A stretch of 64,000 nucleotides of DNA from Streptomyces sp. NBC_01264 (GCF_026340675.1 NZ_JAPEOX010000002.1:372001-436000); one strand, 5' to 3'; positions 8,924 to 17,685 are shown, numbered from the stretch's first letter. Numbers and translations are program-made. The notes: generated from the sequence alone by a model not told the origin.

Positions 8924-9835
8924 TTGTCCAGGTACACGCGCCGGGCCGAGATGACCGCGGAACAGAGGGCGACGGAGCGTCGCGAGGTCAAGCGGCGCAG
9001 GTACCTGGTAGAGCGCGGCACTCCGTCCCGGAGCAAGGACGTCGCCGCCGTCCGGCGGCACTGCCACAGCCTGTACTACGAGGGCGGCATGACCTCCCAC
9101 GCGATGGCCGCCCAGAGCGGTGTGAGCCGGGATACGATCATGCACCTGATCAAGGGCTACCGGGTCGTGCGCGGCGAGCGCGTGACCGTGGACTGCCTGC
9201 TCCAGTCGACGATCGACAAGCTCTGGGGCATCCGGCTGGAGCGGCCCGCGCCCCGGATCCGCTCCGGCGCGCACCTGCCGCCGCTCGGCACCCGCCGTCG
9301 CCTCCAGGCGCTCAACGCCCTGGGGTACGACTGCGTGTGGATGGCGGAGGAACTGGGCATCTCCGCGGGGAACCTGAACACCCTGATGCTGGGCCACCGC
9401 GGCCGCCGGTTCGTGTACGCGGCCACGGCGCAGCGCATCGCATCCTTCTACGAGAAGTACCAGCACACCGACCCCACCGAGGTCGGGCGCAGCGCCTGGC
9501 ACATCAGCACGACGAGGTCCCGGGCCCGGAAGAACGGTTATGTCCCGCCGTGGTGCTGGGACGAGGAGACGATCGACGACCCGGCCGCCGAACCGGAGTG
9601 GACGGGCGCCTGCGGGACGGCCGAGGGATACGCGATCCACCGCCGGGAGCAGATTCCGCTCTGCCGGCCCTGCCGGAACACCCAGCGCCGCCGGGCCGCG
9701 GACGCGCCCGCGGAGCCTCTGGCCGAGGCCGCGGCAGGCTCTGTTCCCGCGCCCGCCCGCCGGGGCACCGGCCGTCGCCCCGCGCGTCTGCCCGCCCCGG
9801 CGGCGGAGCCCCGGCGCCGGGCCGTGGCCGCCTGA
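8924..9835 (+). CDS. Helix-turn-helix DNA-binding protein of unknown role
   Basis: About 303 residues. Two separate helix-turn-helix-like segments are visible: MTSHAMAAQSGVSRDTIMHLIKG (about residues 49-71) and a second around WMAEELGISAGNLNTLMLG (about 140-160). The C-terminal half has paired cysteines (WCWDE, ACGT, CRPCRN) that could bind a metal, then an Ala/Arg-rich tail. The start is TTG 8924, with GAAGGG about eight bases upstream; an ATG at 8846 lies before the predicted transcript start. The protein resembles actinobacterial regulators of unknown target. The gene converges almost end to end with the gene at 9842-11899. Confidence 0.72.
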   Translation: MSRYTRRAEMTAEQRATERREVKRRRYLVERGTPSRSKDVAAVRRHCHSLYYEGGMTSHAMAAQSGVSRDTIMHLIKGYRVVRGERVTVDCLLQSTIDKLWGIRLERPAPRIRSGAHLPPLGTRRRLQALNALGYDCVWMAEELGISAGNLNTLMLGHRGRRFVYAATAQRIASFYEKYQHTDPTEVGRSAWHISTTRSRARKNGYVPPWCWDEETIDDPAAEPEWTGACGTAEGYAIHRREQIPLCRPCRNTQRRRAADAPAEPLAEAAAGSVPAPARRGTGRRPARLPAPAAEPRRRAVAA

Positions 9836-9841
9836 GACCCG

Positions 9842-11899
9842 TCAGGAGCGGGCGTCCTCGTAGTCCTGCCCGACGGCGGCCTGGGTGCGCGTGCGGGCCG
9901 TCTCCTGTGCCTGTTCCAGCCAGCGGGCGAACGGCTCGGCCTCCACCTGGGGCAGCGTCTCGTACAGGTTCTCCACCTGCCATGCGTACGAGTCCTGCTC
10001 GCCCGGGCCGGCGTAGGACACGTGCAGTCGCGCGTACCCCAGCTGGTAGTAGGGGGTCGCCGGGTCGAGGACCCGCCCCGGGTACTGGGGGTCGAGCAGG
10101 GAGCAGGCCTGGACGACGTCGATCTCGTCGGGCAGGAACCGTTCGGGGTTCAGCAGCTCCACCTCTCCCGTGGGGTCGACCCGTGCCGCGCAAAGCGTTC
10201 CGCCGACCGCGGAGGCCAGGTCCGTCACCAGCACCCCGGCGACCACCGACGTACGGCTCAGGTCCATCGGGCGCACCGTGCCGTACACGTCGTCGAAGTC
10301 CACGGTCAGCCCGTCGACGACCATGCAGGGCCCGTACTCGCGTAGGGTCGCCGCGTCGGCGCGGTGGAGCGTGAACACGGCCCTGCCCACGAACCAGCTC
10401 AGGGTGACCTCGTTCCAGAGCCGGAAGGCGTGCGCGGCGGTGCAGCGGTTGGGTAGCGGAACTGCGCCCGGCCGGTTCGCCGGGGTCTGCGCTCGCGCGG
10501 GGCGCACGAGGGAAGGGTCGGCCGCCCGGACCACGGCGCGGGCGTCACCGGGCAGCTTCCCGCGTGCCTCCTCGTCGCCGACCGGAACCGGGGTCCGCAG
10601 TTCGGATGCCGCCGCGTCACGGACGACGGAGACGAGGCCCACGGCAGCGCCGGCCGGTGTCGTCGTCATGAGCAGGACGTTCTCCGCCAGAGCGGCCGCC
10701 GCCGTCGCCATTTCCTGTTGGAAGGGCGATCCCGCGCTCAGGACGTTGGAGCCGACGCCGAAGGCTTCGTTCGTGGTGTCCAGTACGTCAGCCGACCTGT
10801 TCGCGGCGCTTCGCAGCCCGTTCTTCGCGGCCCGGCCCGTGCCGCTCCTGTCCCGCGCCGCCTCGTCCAGCTTGCGCGTGGGAACGACCTTGGTCCGCAA
10901 CAGTTCCACGACCCTGGTGGGGTCGGCCGTCTCCCGGGCGGCACGGCTCTTCAGAGCCGCCCCCGGCCCCAGGAATCCGGCGACCGCGATGCCCACGGTG
11001 ACGGCCGACAAGGGCGGGCAGACAGCCGATGCGGCCGTGCAGGCGGCGCTCAGCACCGTCACCGCCGCCTTGAAGGTCGTGATCTTCAGCGCGAAGGCGG
11101 GGTCGTAGTGGTCAACGGCTCCGGTGAACTCGGCCCGGGCGGTGTCGACCGCCCGTTCCCACAGGTCCCCGCAGAGCTGCGCCATCGTGTCGTGGTACTT
11201 CTCGACGGCCGTCCGGAGCCCTGCCAGGTCGCCGCGCGCCCGGCCGAGCGATGCCCTCAGATCCGCGTCGTGCCCAGCCTCCCCGGGATCGGACCGCAGA
11301 GTTCCGTCGAGTGCGCGGGCGCTGTCACGCAGTGCGCGTTCCGCTTCCAGGAGGCCGGACAGGAGGCGGGACAGGAGGCGGGACAGGTCCTGCTCCGCGG
11401 TGTGCGCCCCGGCCTTGGCCGGGCGGGCGTCTCCGGGAGCGCGCCAGGCCAGGCTGTCCTCCAGGCGCAGCGCGGACATCAGGCACTGCGCCATGTCCTC
11501 CTTCGACGCCGCCAGTTCCTTGAGCAGGCCGACGGCCCGGCCGAGTGCGACGCGCGCGTCCTGCTCCGTGCGGACCGGAACGGGAACCGAGCCGGCCTTC
11601 CCCGGACCGCCGGTCCGGGTGCCGCCCGCCAGCTCGGCGTGGAGTTCGGCGACGGCCTTGCCGAGCAGCAGGGCCTCGGCCTTCTGCAGTTCCTTGCCGG
11701 CCATCACGCGGGTCAGGTGGTCGGCGGCGGTGAACCGGCCGACGGCCTCCAGGTGCGCTCGCACCAGCAGCGCGTGGCGCCGCGCGTCCTTGCGCCGGTA
11801 CCCGTACACGGGCAGGGGGCCGCGCTTCCTCACGTACGCGGCGTCCTCGGCCGTCAGGCCTGCGGGGACGTGCCCCGTCTTCTTTTCGTTCGTCTCCAT
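9842..11899 (-). CDS. Large unknown protein, helical with hydrophobic central segment
   Basis: I do not recognise this 685-residue protein. Residues about 60-270 are Ala/Leu/Glu-rich and likely alpha-helical or coiled coil, including a short LSRLLSRLLSGLL repeat encoded by direct repeats of ggacaggaggcg near 11350-11392. Residues about 285-320 form a hydrophobic stretch (VTVLSAACTAASAVCPPLSAVTVGIAVAGFLG) that could be a membrane hairpin. The C-terminal third looks globular and contains Trp-rich beta segments. ATG 11899 has GGAGGA six bases upstream. It lies 134 bases downstream of the unknown gene at 12034 on the same strand. A pore-forming or envelope-associated role is possible but unsupported. 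Confidence 0.75.
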   Translation of the reverse strand: METNEKKTGHVPAGLTAEDAAYVRKRGPLPVYGYRRKDARRHALLVRAHLEAVGRFTAADHLTRVMAGKELQKAEALLLGKAVAELHAELAGGTRTGGPGKAGSVPVPVRTEQDARVALGRAVGLLKELAASKEDMAQCLMSALRLEDSLAWRAPGDARPAKAGAHTAEQDLSRLLSRLLSGLLEAERALRDSARALDGTLRSDPGEAGHDADLRASLGRARGDLAGLRTAVEKYHDTMAQLCGDLWERAVDTARAEFTGAVDHYDPAFALKITTFKAAVTVLSAACTAASAVCPPLSAVTVGIAVAGFLGPGAALKSRAARETADPTRVVELLRTKVVPTRKLDEAARDRSGTGRAAKNGLRSAANRSADVLDTTNEAFGVGSNVLSAGSPFQQEMATAAAALAENVLLMTTTPAGAAVGLVSVVRDAAASELRTPVPVGDEEARGKLPGDARAVVRAADPSLVRPARAQTPANRPGAVPLPNRCTAAHAFRLWNEVTLSWFVGRAVFTLHRADAATLREYGPCMVVDGLTVDFDDVYGTVRPMDLSRTSVVAGVLVTDLASAVGGTLCAARVDPTGEVELLNPERFLPDEIDVVQACSLLDPQYPGRVLDPATPYYQLGYARLHVSYAGPGEQDSYAWQVENLYETLPQVEAEPFARWLEQAQETARTRTQAAVGQDYEDARS

Positions 11900-11950
11900 G
11901 CGGTGCTCCTCCGTGCGGACGATCCGGTGTGCGCACCGGTGGTCGGACGC

Positions 11951-11992
11951 ACGCTAGGCGGACCGGTGTGCGAGAGTCCTGCCCGATCGGAC
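11951..11992 (-). promoter_or_regulatory. Shared-architecture promoter
   Basis: CCGATCGG at 11983-11990 (centre 11986.5) and, reading the minus strand, TAGCGT at 11956-11951, again 30.5 bp apart. The predicted start near 11944 is 45 bases before the ATG of the 685-residue protein. The -10 context CCTAGCGTG is the same as at the 33.6-kb promoter. Confidence 0.65.
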
Positions 11993-12033
11993 AGTCCTGC
12001 GGCCCGTTCCACGCCTCCGGGCGGCGTGGACGA

Positions 12034-12414
12034 TCACCAGCTGTTCAGCTGGTCCTGGTCCTGGGGCCAGCGGGAGAGTTCGAAGTTCCGGCCGAGTGCG
12101 TCCAGCGGCACCCTTGCGACGATGCCGCAGGGCTCGCGGCACACCGCGAAATGGCCGGCTTCGCTGTTCTCGACCTCCAGGACGAGCAGTTCCTTCGCAT
12201 CGGGGCCATCGCCGTCGTCCACGGCCGTGCTGCGCACCCATGCCTGGCCCGGGGCGACGAGGAGATGGACGCAGCCGGAGGCGTAGGCGTAGCAGGCGAC
12301 TTCGAGCGCGGCGGACGGGGGGAGGAGGTCCAGTCGCTCCAGGCGTTCCCGGTAGGCGTTGACCAGCTCTGCGGCCCGTACGCCTCCGACGACCAGATCT
12401 ATTCTCGAACCCAT
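12034..12414 (-). CDS. Unknown 126-residue protein
   Basis: A small acidic soluble protein that I cannot assign to a family. It starts MGSRIDLVVGG at ATG 12414 with ACGGAG nine bases upstream; the open frame continues upstream but with noncoding-looking Arg/Pro-rich translation. The body alternates helical and beta segments (LLVLEVENSEAGHFAVC, RVPLDALGRNFEL) and ends QDQDQLNSW. It precedes the 685-residue gene on the same strand. Size and acidity are compatible with an immunity or accessory protein, but nothing in the sequence proves this. Confidence 0.62.
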   Translation of the reverse strand: MGSRIDLVVGGVRAAELVNAYRERLERLDLLPPSAALEVACYAYASGCVHLLVAPGQAWVRSTAVDDGDGPDAKELLVLEVENSEAGHFAVCREPCGIVARVPLDALGRNFELSRWPQDQDQLNSW

Positions 12415-12748
12415 GTCAATCAACTCCGTTGCAGTGGCGGAAATATGTTTCCTCGTCACCGCGGCGCTGGTCCGGCGCTGCGGTGTCCGGGTTCGCCATG
12501 CTGCTGTCAGAGGCGGGTCCGGGCCGATCCCTTTGGGGCACCCGTGCGCGCAGTCCTTCCGCCATGGCGCCGCGAACGCGCCCGGGGTCGCGGGAGCCCC
12601 GGGAGGTCTGCCCCGGCGGCTGCCCCGACGGCACTGCCCCCGGTCCGCCTGACGTGATCGGCTGGGTGAGGCCCACCCGACGGGCCACCGCGGCACCGGG
12701 CTGTCCGGTTCCGCGCATCAGCCGTCTCCTGCCGTAAGGGTCCGCACC
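12415..12748. other. Divergent intergenic region without supported gene
   Basis: This 334-bp region separates the 126-residue gene (minus) from the acetyltransferase (plus). Open frames on both strands here have Arg/Pro/Gly-rich translations without start signals and look like noncoding high-GC sequence. No strong palindrome was seen. Confidence 0.4.
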
Positions 12749-13309
12749 ATGCACGTCCGCACCAGAAGGTCCGCGCCGGCCATCCAGGGCATCGACATCT
12801 CCGCCCGGCCGGAGGAAACCCTCCGGATCCAGGCCCAGGCGCTCGGGCTGCCCTCCGACGCGCTCGACGCCCAGCTGGCCGTACGACGCGCCCGGGGAGC
12901 GTGCGGTCTGACCGCGCTCGGCGCCTTCGAGGGCGGACGGATGGTGGGCTTCGCGTACGGCGTCGGGGCCGACGAGGACTATCCGTGGCGGGCACCCGTC
13001 CTGGCCCGCCTGCACCATGCGGGCCACAGCTCGTGGGCGCAGGACACGTTCTACGTCTGCGAACTGCACATGCTGCCGTCGTTCCAGCGCCGCGGGCTGG
13101 GCACGCTGCTGCTCACCTCGCTCTGTTCGCGCGCTTCGGAGCGTCGCGTCGTCCTGACGACCCCGGACGGACCGACGGCCGCACGGCGGCTCTACCAGCG
13201 CTTCGGATACCGCGACCTGGTGGTCCCACCGGCCGGCTCCGGGGAGTACACGGTGATGGGTGCGAGGCTGCCACTGGTCCCCGAGGTGTTCCGCTCCATG
13301 GCGGCCTGA
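12749..13309 (+). CDS. GNAT-family N-acetyltransferase
   Basis: A 186-residue acetyl-CoA-dependent acetyltransferase. The acetyl-CoA-binding motif A is clear: FYVCELHMLPSFQRRGLGTLLL, with the RRGLG pyrophosphate loop. Motif B is represented by AARRLYQRFGYRD. A GRMVGFAYG strand precedes it, as expected for the fold. ATG 12749 follows a weak TAAGGG element. The substrate cannot be predicted. It is followed by a deaminase gene 178 bases downstream on the same strand. Confidence 0.88.
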   Translation: MHVRTRRSAPAIQGIDISARPEETLRIQAQALGLPSDALDAQLAVRRARGACGLTALGAFEGGRMVGFAYGVGADEDYPWRAPVLARLHHAGHSSWAQDTFYVCELHMLPSFQRRGLGTLLLTSLCSRASERRVVLTTPDGPTAARRLYQRFGYRDLVVPPAGSGEYTVMGARLPLVPEVFRSMAA

Positions 13310-13487
13310 AGCGTTCACCGCGCCGCTGCCCCTCCACCGACCGGAGGAGCCCCTCCACCGCGGCACCGTCCGGCCGGTGGATCCCTCGGGGCTCCGCCGG
13401 CGCGACGCTGTGACCGGCATCCGCCACGCCACGGACTCCCCGCCGCCCGTCCCCGGTCAGGCGCCGTCCCGTTCGCAGGAGAAGCCC

Positions 13488-13886
13488 ATGCTCGCCGTCG
13501 AGGTCCCCACGTCCCGTCATTCCCGTACCGGCTGGATGCAGGCCGCACTGCGCCAGGCGGCACGGTCGGGCTGCCGGTACACGATGGGCGCCGTGCTGGT
13601 GCGCGGGAACCGCGTCGTCGCGGCCGCCCCGAACAAGAAGCGCAACTCGCCCTTCGTCGACTTCCGCAACAGCACCTTCCATGCCGAAGTGGCCGCCCTG
13701 CGACGCGCCCGGCACACGGAGGGGGCCACCCTGTACGTGGCCCGCCTGGACGCGCGCCTCCGTCCGGCGATGGCCCGGCCGTGCCCCCGGTGTCAGCGGG
13801 CCCTCTGGGAGGCGGGCGTCCAGCGTGTCTTCTATACGGACGCATGCGGGTCGGTGCAGTGCATGGAGCTCGTCGAAAGCCCCTGA
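13488..13886 (+). CDS. Cytidine/deoxycytidylate deaminase-like zinc enzyme
   Basis: A 132-residue protein with the zinc site of the deaminase superfamily: His65-Ala-Glu67 (HAEVAAL) and the paired cysteines Cys99 and Cys102 in RPCPRCQRAL. The strand VGAVLVRGNRVVA-like (MGAVLVRGNRVVAAAPN) precedes it. ATG 13488 has AGGAGAA four to ten bases upstream. The substrate may be a free base, nucleoside or nucleotide; the short length fits stand-alone actinobacterial deaminases. A CCGACCGG palindrome lies upstream at 13337-13344, but without the -10 seen at the related promoters. Confidence 0.85.
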   Translation: MLAVEVPTSRHSRTGWMQAALRQAARSGCRYTMGAVLVRGNRVVAAAPNKKRNSPFVDFRNSTFHAEVAALRRARHTEGATLYVARLDARLRPAMARPCPRCQRALWEAGVQRVFYTDACGSVQCMELVESP

Positions 13887-13919
13887 TCCGCCCCCCGCCG
13901 GGCCGGACGGGGGGACGGA
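13887..13919 (+). terminator. Hairpin terminator after deaminase gene
   Basis: TCCGCCCCCCG (13887-13897) pairs with CGGGGGGACGGA (13908-13919) with one bulged A. It lies directly behind the stop codon. Confidence 0.6.
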
Positions 13920-14134
13920 CACCCACGGCCGTCGTCGTCGACCCGGCCGTCGCCGGCCCGACGGTCCCCCGGTCCTTCCGGGTGTCCCCGCCCCCGGTCT
14001 TCCACCTGCCGGATTTCCTGGCCGGCATCACCTTCCCGCAGTCCCGCGTCAAGGAATCCCTAAGGTCCGGACCGCCAGCATGGAAGGCCCCGTGGCGCAG
14101 CTGCGCCTCGCTCCCTGAAAGGCTCCGCCCCGAA

Positions 14135-14296
14135 ATGCTGCACGCCTCCACCGACACCACCTGCACGGACGGCCCGCTCCCCCGGCCCCGGGAGGCCGGT
14201 CCCTCCGCGACGCGGCGGACCTTCTACCGGCTGCGCCAGGAGGTCTGGCACCTCGTGACTCCCGCTCCCCCCCGACGCAAGCGGCGGGCACGATGA
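14135..14296 (+). CDS. Small basic 53-residue protein, coupled to LCP gene
   Basis: A short open frame starts at ATG 14135, with GAAAGG 12 bases upstream. Its TGA overlaps the ATG of the LCP gene (ATGA, 14293-14296). The product is polar with a basic tail (PPRRKRRAR) and no recognised domain. The four-base stop/start overlap and the weak ribosome-binding site of the LCP gene argue for translational coupling. It could also be a chance frame. Confidence 0.42.
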   Translation: MLHASTDTTCTDGPLPRPREAGPSATRRTFYRLRQEVWHLVTPAPPRRKRRAR

Positions 14297-15750
14297 GCAG
14301 GGAGCACCGTCGACGGGCACCCAGGTCCGGCGCCGGCCGGCCCGCACGCGCCCCGCTCCCCGGGCAGCCGCGGCGGGCCTGCGGCCGCTCCCGGCGGCGG
14401 CGCCTGCTCAAGGCCGGCACGCTCGCGGCCCTCGTCATGACCCTGGGAGGCGGCGCGCTGGCATACGCCTGCTACGAGAAGCTGGACGGCAACATCACGT
14501 CGGCCGACCTCGCCTCCGCGCTGGGGGACGACCGGCCCGCCCGGTCTCCGCGGGGGGCCGTCAACATCGCCCTGATCGGCTCGGACAGCAGGGCGGGCAC
14601 CGGCGGCGCCTACGGGAAGGGGTACACCAGCCAACAGTCGGACACCCTGATGGTGCTGCACCTTTCGGCGGACCACCGGCGGGCGACGGTGGTGTCACTG
14701 CCGCGTGACTCCTGGGTGGACATCCCCAGCTGCGACCTCGGCGACGGCAAGACGTCCCGGCCGACCAAGGCGAAGATCAACAGTGCTTTCGCGAAAGGCA
14801 GTTCGCACGGCGGGGTCGCGGGCGGCGCGGCCTGCGCCATCAAGACCGTCGAACTGAACACAGGTCTGCACATCGACCATTTCATGGAGATCGACTTTTC
14901 CGGCCTCAAGAGCATGGTGGACGCGCTCGGAGGTGTCCGCATGTGCCTGCCGCAGGCCATCCACGACAAGAAGGCCTCCGTGTCGCTGCCCGCCGGCTGC
15001 CAACAGCTCGACGGCGAGCAGGCCCTGGGCTTCGCCCGGGCACGCTACTCGCTCGGCGACGGCAGCGACATCGGACGCATCGGACGCCAGCAGGAGCTGC
15101 TGACCGAGATCTTCAGGTCCGTCCGGGACAAGAAGCTGGACGCTCCCGCGATGTACCGGCTCGCCGACGCGGCGACCACGTCCCTGACCGTCGACAGCGA
15201 ACTGGGCGGTCTGTCCGGCCTGCTGGGGCTCGCCCAGGACTTCCGGGCCATGCCCGAGGGCGGCCTGACGTTCGTCACCGTACCGAACCAGCCGCGCTCC
15301 CTGGAGGTTCCGGCCGACAAGGCCAATGTCGTGTGGAAGCCCGCAGCCGCCGAGCTCTTCGCCGCGCTGCGCGAGGACCGGCCGGTCGACGGGGCCGGGA
15401 AGCCCCTCGTCGGGTCCGGGACGGGCGCCCGGGACGCGGGTGGTGCCACCGCCGCCGTACGAGCCGCCACCGAGGTCGCCGTGCTCAACGGGAGCGACGA
15501 GACCGGCAAGGCCGCCGGGATCGCCCCGAAGGTGACCGCGGCCGGCTTCGGCAAGGTCACCACGGGCAACACCGCCGCGCCGGAGCCGGCCACCGTGATC
15601 CGGTACGGACCGGGCGGCGAACCGGCAGCGCGCGCACTCGCCGACGCGCTCAACCTCGACCCGTCCCGGCTGCGCCCGGCCAGCGCGGGTGCGCCGGGCA
15701 CGGGCCTCACCCTCGTCATCGGGGCCGACCACTCATCGGCCGGGCTCTGA
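14293..15750 (+). CDS. LytR-CpsA-Psr (LCP) phosphotransferase with LytR_C domain
   Basis: LCP proteins transfer polyprenyl-phosphate-linked glycopolymers (teichoic acid, teichuronic or arabinogalactan-type) to peptidoglycan outside the membrane. This 485-residue protein has a basic N-terminus and one transmembrane helix (about 38-60). The LCP domain follows, with NIALIGSDSRAG, SDTLMVLHLS, SLPRDSWVDIP and ARARYSLGDGSDIGRIGRQQ carrying the usual Asp/Arg residues. A C-terminal LytR_C domain begins near 395 (TEVAVLNGSDETGKAAGIA). ATG 14293 overlaps the stop of a short upstream frame. Confidence 0.94.
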   Translation: MSREHRRRAPRSGAGRPARAPLPGQPRRACGRSRRRRLLKAGTLAALVMTLGGGALAYACYEKLDGNITSADLASALGDDRPARSPRGAVNIALIGSDSRAGTGGAYGKGYTSQQSDTLMVLHLSADHRRATVVSLPRDSWVDIPSCDLGDGKTSRPTKAKINSAFAKGSSHGGVAGGAACAIKTVELNTGLHIDHFMEIDFSGLKSMVDALGGVRMCLPQAIHDKKASVSLPAGCQQLDGEQALGFARARYSLGDGSDIGRIGRQQELLTEIFRSVRDKKLDAPAMYRLADAATTSLTVDSELGGLSGLLGLAQDFRAMPEGGLTFVTVPNQPRSLEVPADKANVVWKPAAAELFAALREDRPVDGAGKPLVGSGTGARDAGGATAAVRAATEVAVLNGSDETGKAAGIAPKVTAAGFGKVTTGNTAAPEPATVIRYGPGGEPAARALADALNLDPSRLRPASAGAPGTGLTLVIGADHSSAGL

Positions 15751-15782
15751 GCCCGTAGCGCGCGGACGGACACCTCACGGGT

Positions 15783-15833
15783 ACGGCGGACGGCCCGGCC
15801 TCCACGGGGACGTGGGGCCGGGCCATCCGTCGT
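15783..15833. terminator. Bidirectional hairpin between convergent genes
   Basis: 15783-15800 and 15816-15833 match at 16 of 18 positions as an inverted repeat (core GGCCCGGCC). It lies between the LCP gene and the cold-shock-like gene. Confidence 0.75.
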
Positions 15834-15860
15834 GCCGGTGCCCGCGAGGCGGCTCCCCGG

Positions 15861-16094
15861 TCAGGTGCGACGGCGGACGCTGCGGGCCCGCGGGCCCTGG
15901 GCGTCCGTGCACAGCTCGTAGAGGACGGCGTCGCCCTCGGCGGGCATCGCCGCCTGAGGATCCGTCACCATGTCGGAGCGGTGGACCAGCAGGTCGAGGC
16001 CCTCCCGGTCGTTCGGGCGCACGAGCCCGTACTCGCCGTCCGGCGCTCGCCAGAGCAGCGTCCCCAGCACGGTCGTGTACGTCGTCTCCGGCAT
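15861..16094 (-). CDS. Cold-shock-domain-like small protein
   Basis: A 77-residue protein whose pattern (GTLLWRAPDGEYGLVRPNDREGLDLLVHRSDM, later GDAVLYEL and ARSVRR) follows the cold-shock domain: G-x-x-W near the start, GYGFI-like EYGLV, DxFVH-like DLLVH. The RNP motifs are weaker than in true CspA proteins, so nucleic-acid binding is likely but not certain. ATG 16094 has GGAAGGAG six bases upstream, which decides against an ATG at 16127. Confidence 0.75.
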   Translation of the reverse strand: MPETTYTTVLGTLLWRAPDGEYGLVRPNDREGLDLLVHRSDMVTDPQAAMPAEGDAVLYELCTDAQGPRARSVRRRT

Positions 16095-16209
16095 CTCCGG
16101 CTCCTTCCCGCGCGAACGCGTCGTCATTGAGGGAAAGCCCATCACGCGCACGGCGCGCGCACCATGCCGTTCCGGGCAGCACGTCGCGCAGCCGCTCAGA
16201 ACCGGACGG

Positions 16210-17373
16210 TCAGCTGTCGTCCTTCACGGGGGTGGGGAGCAGTACGCGGCGGCCCACCAGGACCGCGGCCAGTCCTGCCCCCGCCAGTCCGCCGTCCAGG
16301 GCCCACTGCGCCGGGCCGTCCGCGGCCCGGCGGGGCTCCGCCGCTGCGGCAGCCGCACGCGGCGGCGCCGTCCCGGCGGTCGGGGCATCCGGTTGCCCCG
16401 GCCGCGGTGGGCCGGCGGACGGACCGGCATTCAGAGCGGAGTGCACCGCCTTCGCCACGCCCTCGACCGTGGCGATGCCGTACCGGTAGCCCTCACGAGC
16501 GGGCTGCCCCGCGGGGGCCCGGTTGTTCTGGGTCAGTACGACCAGGTCGTAGTCGTGGCCGGCGCCGGTGAAGGCGGCCATGCTGTTGATCCTCCAGTCA
16601 CCGCGGTCGGCGGGCTCCTCCGCCTTGTCGGACCGCTGCAGCCAGCCGTTCTTGACGTGGACCTCGGCATCCCGGGGCGCCGAGGCCGGCGTTCCCCACC
16701 GCTGGTCGTTGCGGACCTCGTGCATGAGGCCGAGTGCGTACGAGCCCTCGGCGGAAGTGAGCACCCCGCCCTCGCCGCGGAAGACCCTCAGCAGCCTGAC
16801 CAGGTCCTGTGCGTCGACCCGGGTGAGTCCGAAGGCGCCGCCCGGGCCCGGTGCGATCCCGTTCAGGCCGGCCGCCTTCAGGAACTGCTCCACGCCGGTC
16901 GGCCGGGTGACCCCGTCGCTGCCGGTCGTGGACAGTTCCTTCCACAGTGCGGACGCGGCGTCGTTGTCCGACGTCACGATCATCTTGCGCGCCAGTTCCT
17001 CCTCTTCGGCGGAGAGCCGTCCGCCGCGGGCCCGCAGCAGGGCACCGAGGATGATCGGTTTGGAGACGCTCGCGGCGTCGTACTGCCGCTGCGGCGCGAG
17101 CACGCACGTGGTCGCGGTTCCTCGGTCGTCCAGGGCGAGGGAGACGGTGCTCCGGCGCGTCCGTAGTGCCTCGGCTATGTCCGTGGTGAGTGTCCGCGCC
17201 GTGGCCCGGTCCGCCGAGGTGCAGCTGACGGCGCCATCGGCCGTTTCGGCGGTGGCCGTCGCGACCGCCCGCGGCGCCTCCAGCGCATGGGCAGGAGGCC
17301 CGCACACCAGGAGGGACACCGCGCTTGCCAGGCCCGCGCACACGACGGCCGGCCGCGTCACCTTGCTGATCAT
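16210..17373 (-). CDS. Secreted class A beta-lactamase-like serine hydrolase
   Basis: This 387-residue protein has a signal peptide (residues 1-31), a penicillin-binding/beta-lactamase-fold domain and a C-terminal hydrophobic helix with a basic end, so it is exported and probably membrane-held. Active-site motifs are Ser102-Val-Ser-Lys105 and Ser135-Asp-Asn137. The third motif reads Lys241-Asn-Gly rather than the usual KTG. No clear omega-loop ExxxN was found, so a peptidase or esterase role is more likely than drug resistance. ATG 17373 has GAAAGG eight bases upstream and lies downstream of the predicted promoter at 17435-17478. Confidence 0.85.
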   Translation of the reverse strand: MISKVTRPAVVCAGLASAVSLLVCGPPAHALEAPRAVATATAETADGAVSCTSADRATARTLTTDIAEALRTRRSTVSLALDDRGTATTCVLAPQRQYDAASVSKPIILGALLRARGGRLSAEEEELARKMIVTSDNDAASALWKELSTTGSDGVTRPTGVEQFLKAAGLNGIAPGPGGAFGLTRVDAQDLVRLLRVFRGEGGVLTSAEGSYALGLMHEVRNDQRWGTPASAPRDAEVHVKNGWLQRSDKAEEPADRGDWRINSMAAFTGAGHDYDLVVLTQNNRAPAGQPAREGYRYGIATVEGVAKAVHSALNAGPSAGPPRPGQPDAPTAGTAPPRAAAAAAEPRRAADGPAQWALDGGLAGAGLAAVLVGRRVLLPTPVKDDS

Positions 17374-17434
17374 CCTCGGGGCCTTTCGCAGTACGGCGGA
17401 TCCGCCACGGGCGCGTCTCTCCCGGATCCCCTTC

Positions 17435-17478
17435 ATGCTCCGGACCACGGCCCGCCACCACCTCCACCGATCGGAGGT
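17435..17478 (-). promoter_or_regulatory. Shared-architecture promoter
   Basis: Extended palindrome ACCTCCGATCGGTGGAGGT-like on the minus strand with core CCGATCGG at 17467-17474 (centre 17470.5) and hexamer GAGCAT at 17440-17435, spacing 30.5 bp. Core plus flank CCGATCGGTGGAG is identical to the 7.4-kb site. Confidence 0.65.
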
Positions 17479-17651
17479 GCGGCGCGGATGAGCGGCGTCG
17501 TCCGGAGGGGCCGCGCACCGCACGCACGGTCCGGCAGACGCACACACGTCGTCCCGTACGGACAACCCCCGGCAGCCGGTGTTTCCGGGGGAGGTGAGGT
17601 ATGGCGTCCGGCCGCGCCCGATGGACGATGGCAGCGCGGTCGGACCCGCGC

Positions 17652-17670
17652 AGGATCGGACAACGATCCT
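17652..17670. promoter_or_regulatory. Palindromic operator candidate
   Basis: AGGATCG-GACAA-CGATCCT, perfect 7-bp arms around a 5-base spacer, ends one base before the ribosome-binding site (GAAAGGA at 17671-17677) of the alpha/beta hydrolase gene. It could be an operator or an mRNA hairpin controlling translation. Confidence 0.5.
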
Positions 17671-17685
17671 GAAAGGAACGGAACG

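Larger units (their letters stand above)
17374..17685. other. Divergent regulatory region
   Basis: This 312-bp region separates the serine hydrolase (minus) and alpha/beta hydrolase (plus). It holds the minus-strand promoter at 17435-17478 and, near the plus gene, the palindrome at 17652-17670. No gene is supported. Confidence 0.55.

Noticed and set aside
13337..13380. CCGACCGG palindrome upstream of the deaminase as a further member of the promoter family
   Set aside because: The hexamer at the expected distance (13371) is CGGCCG, which does not fit NASSNT, so it was left out of the set.
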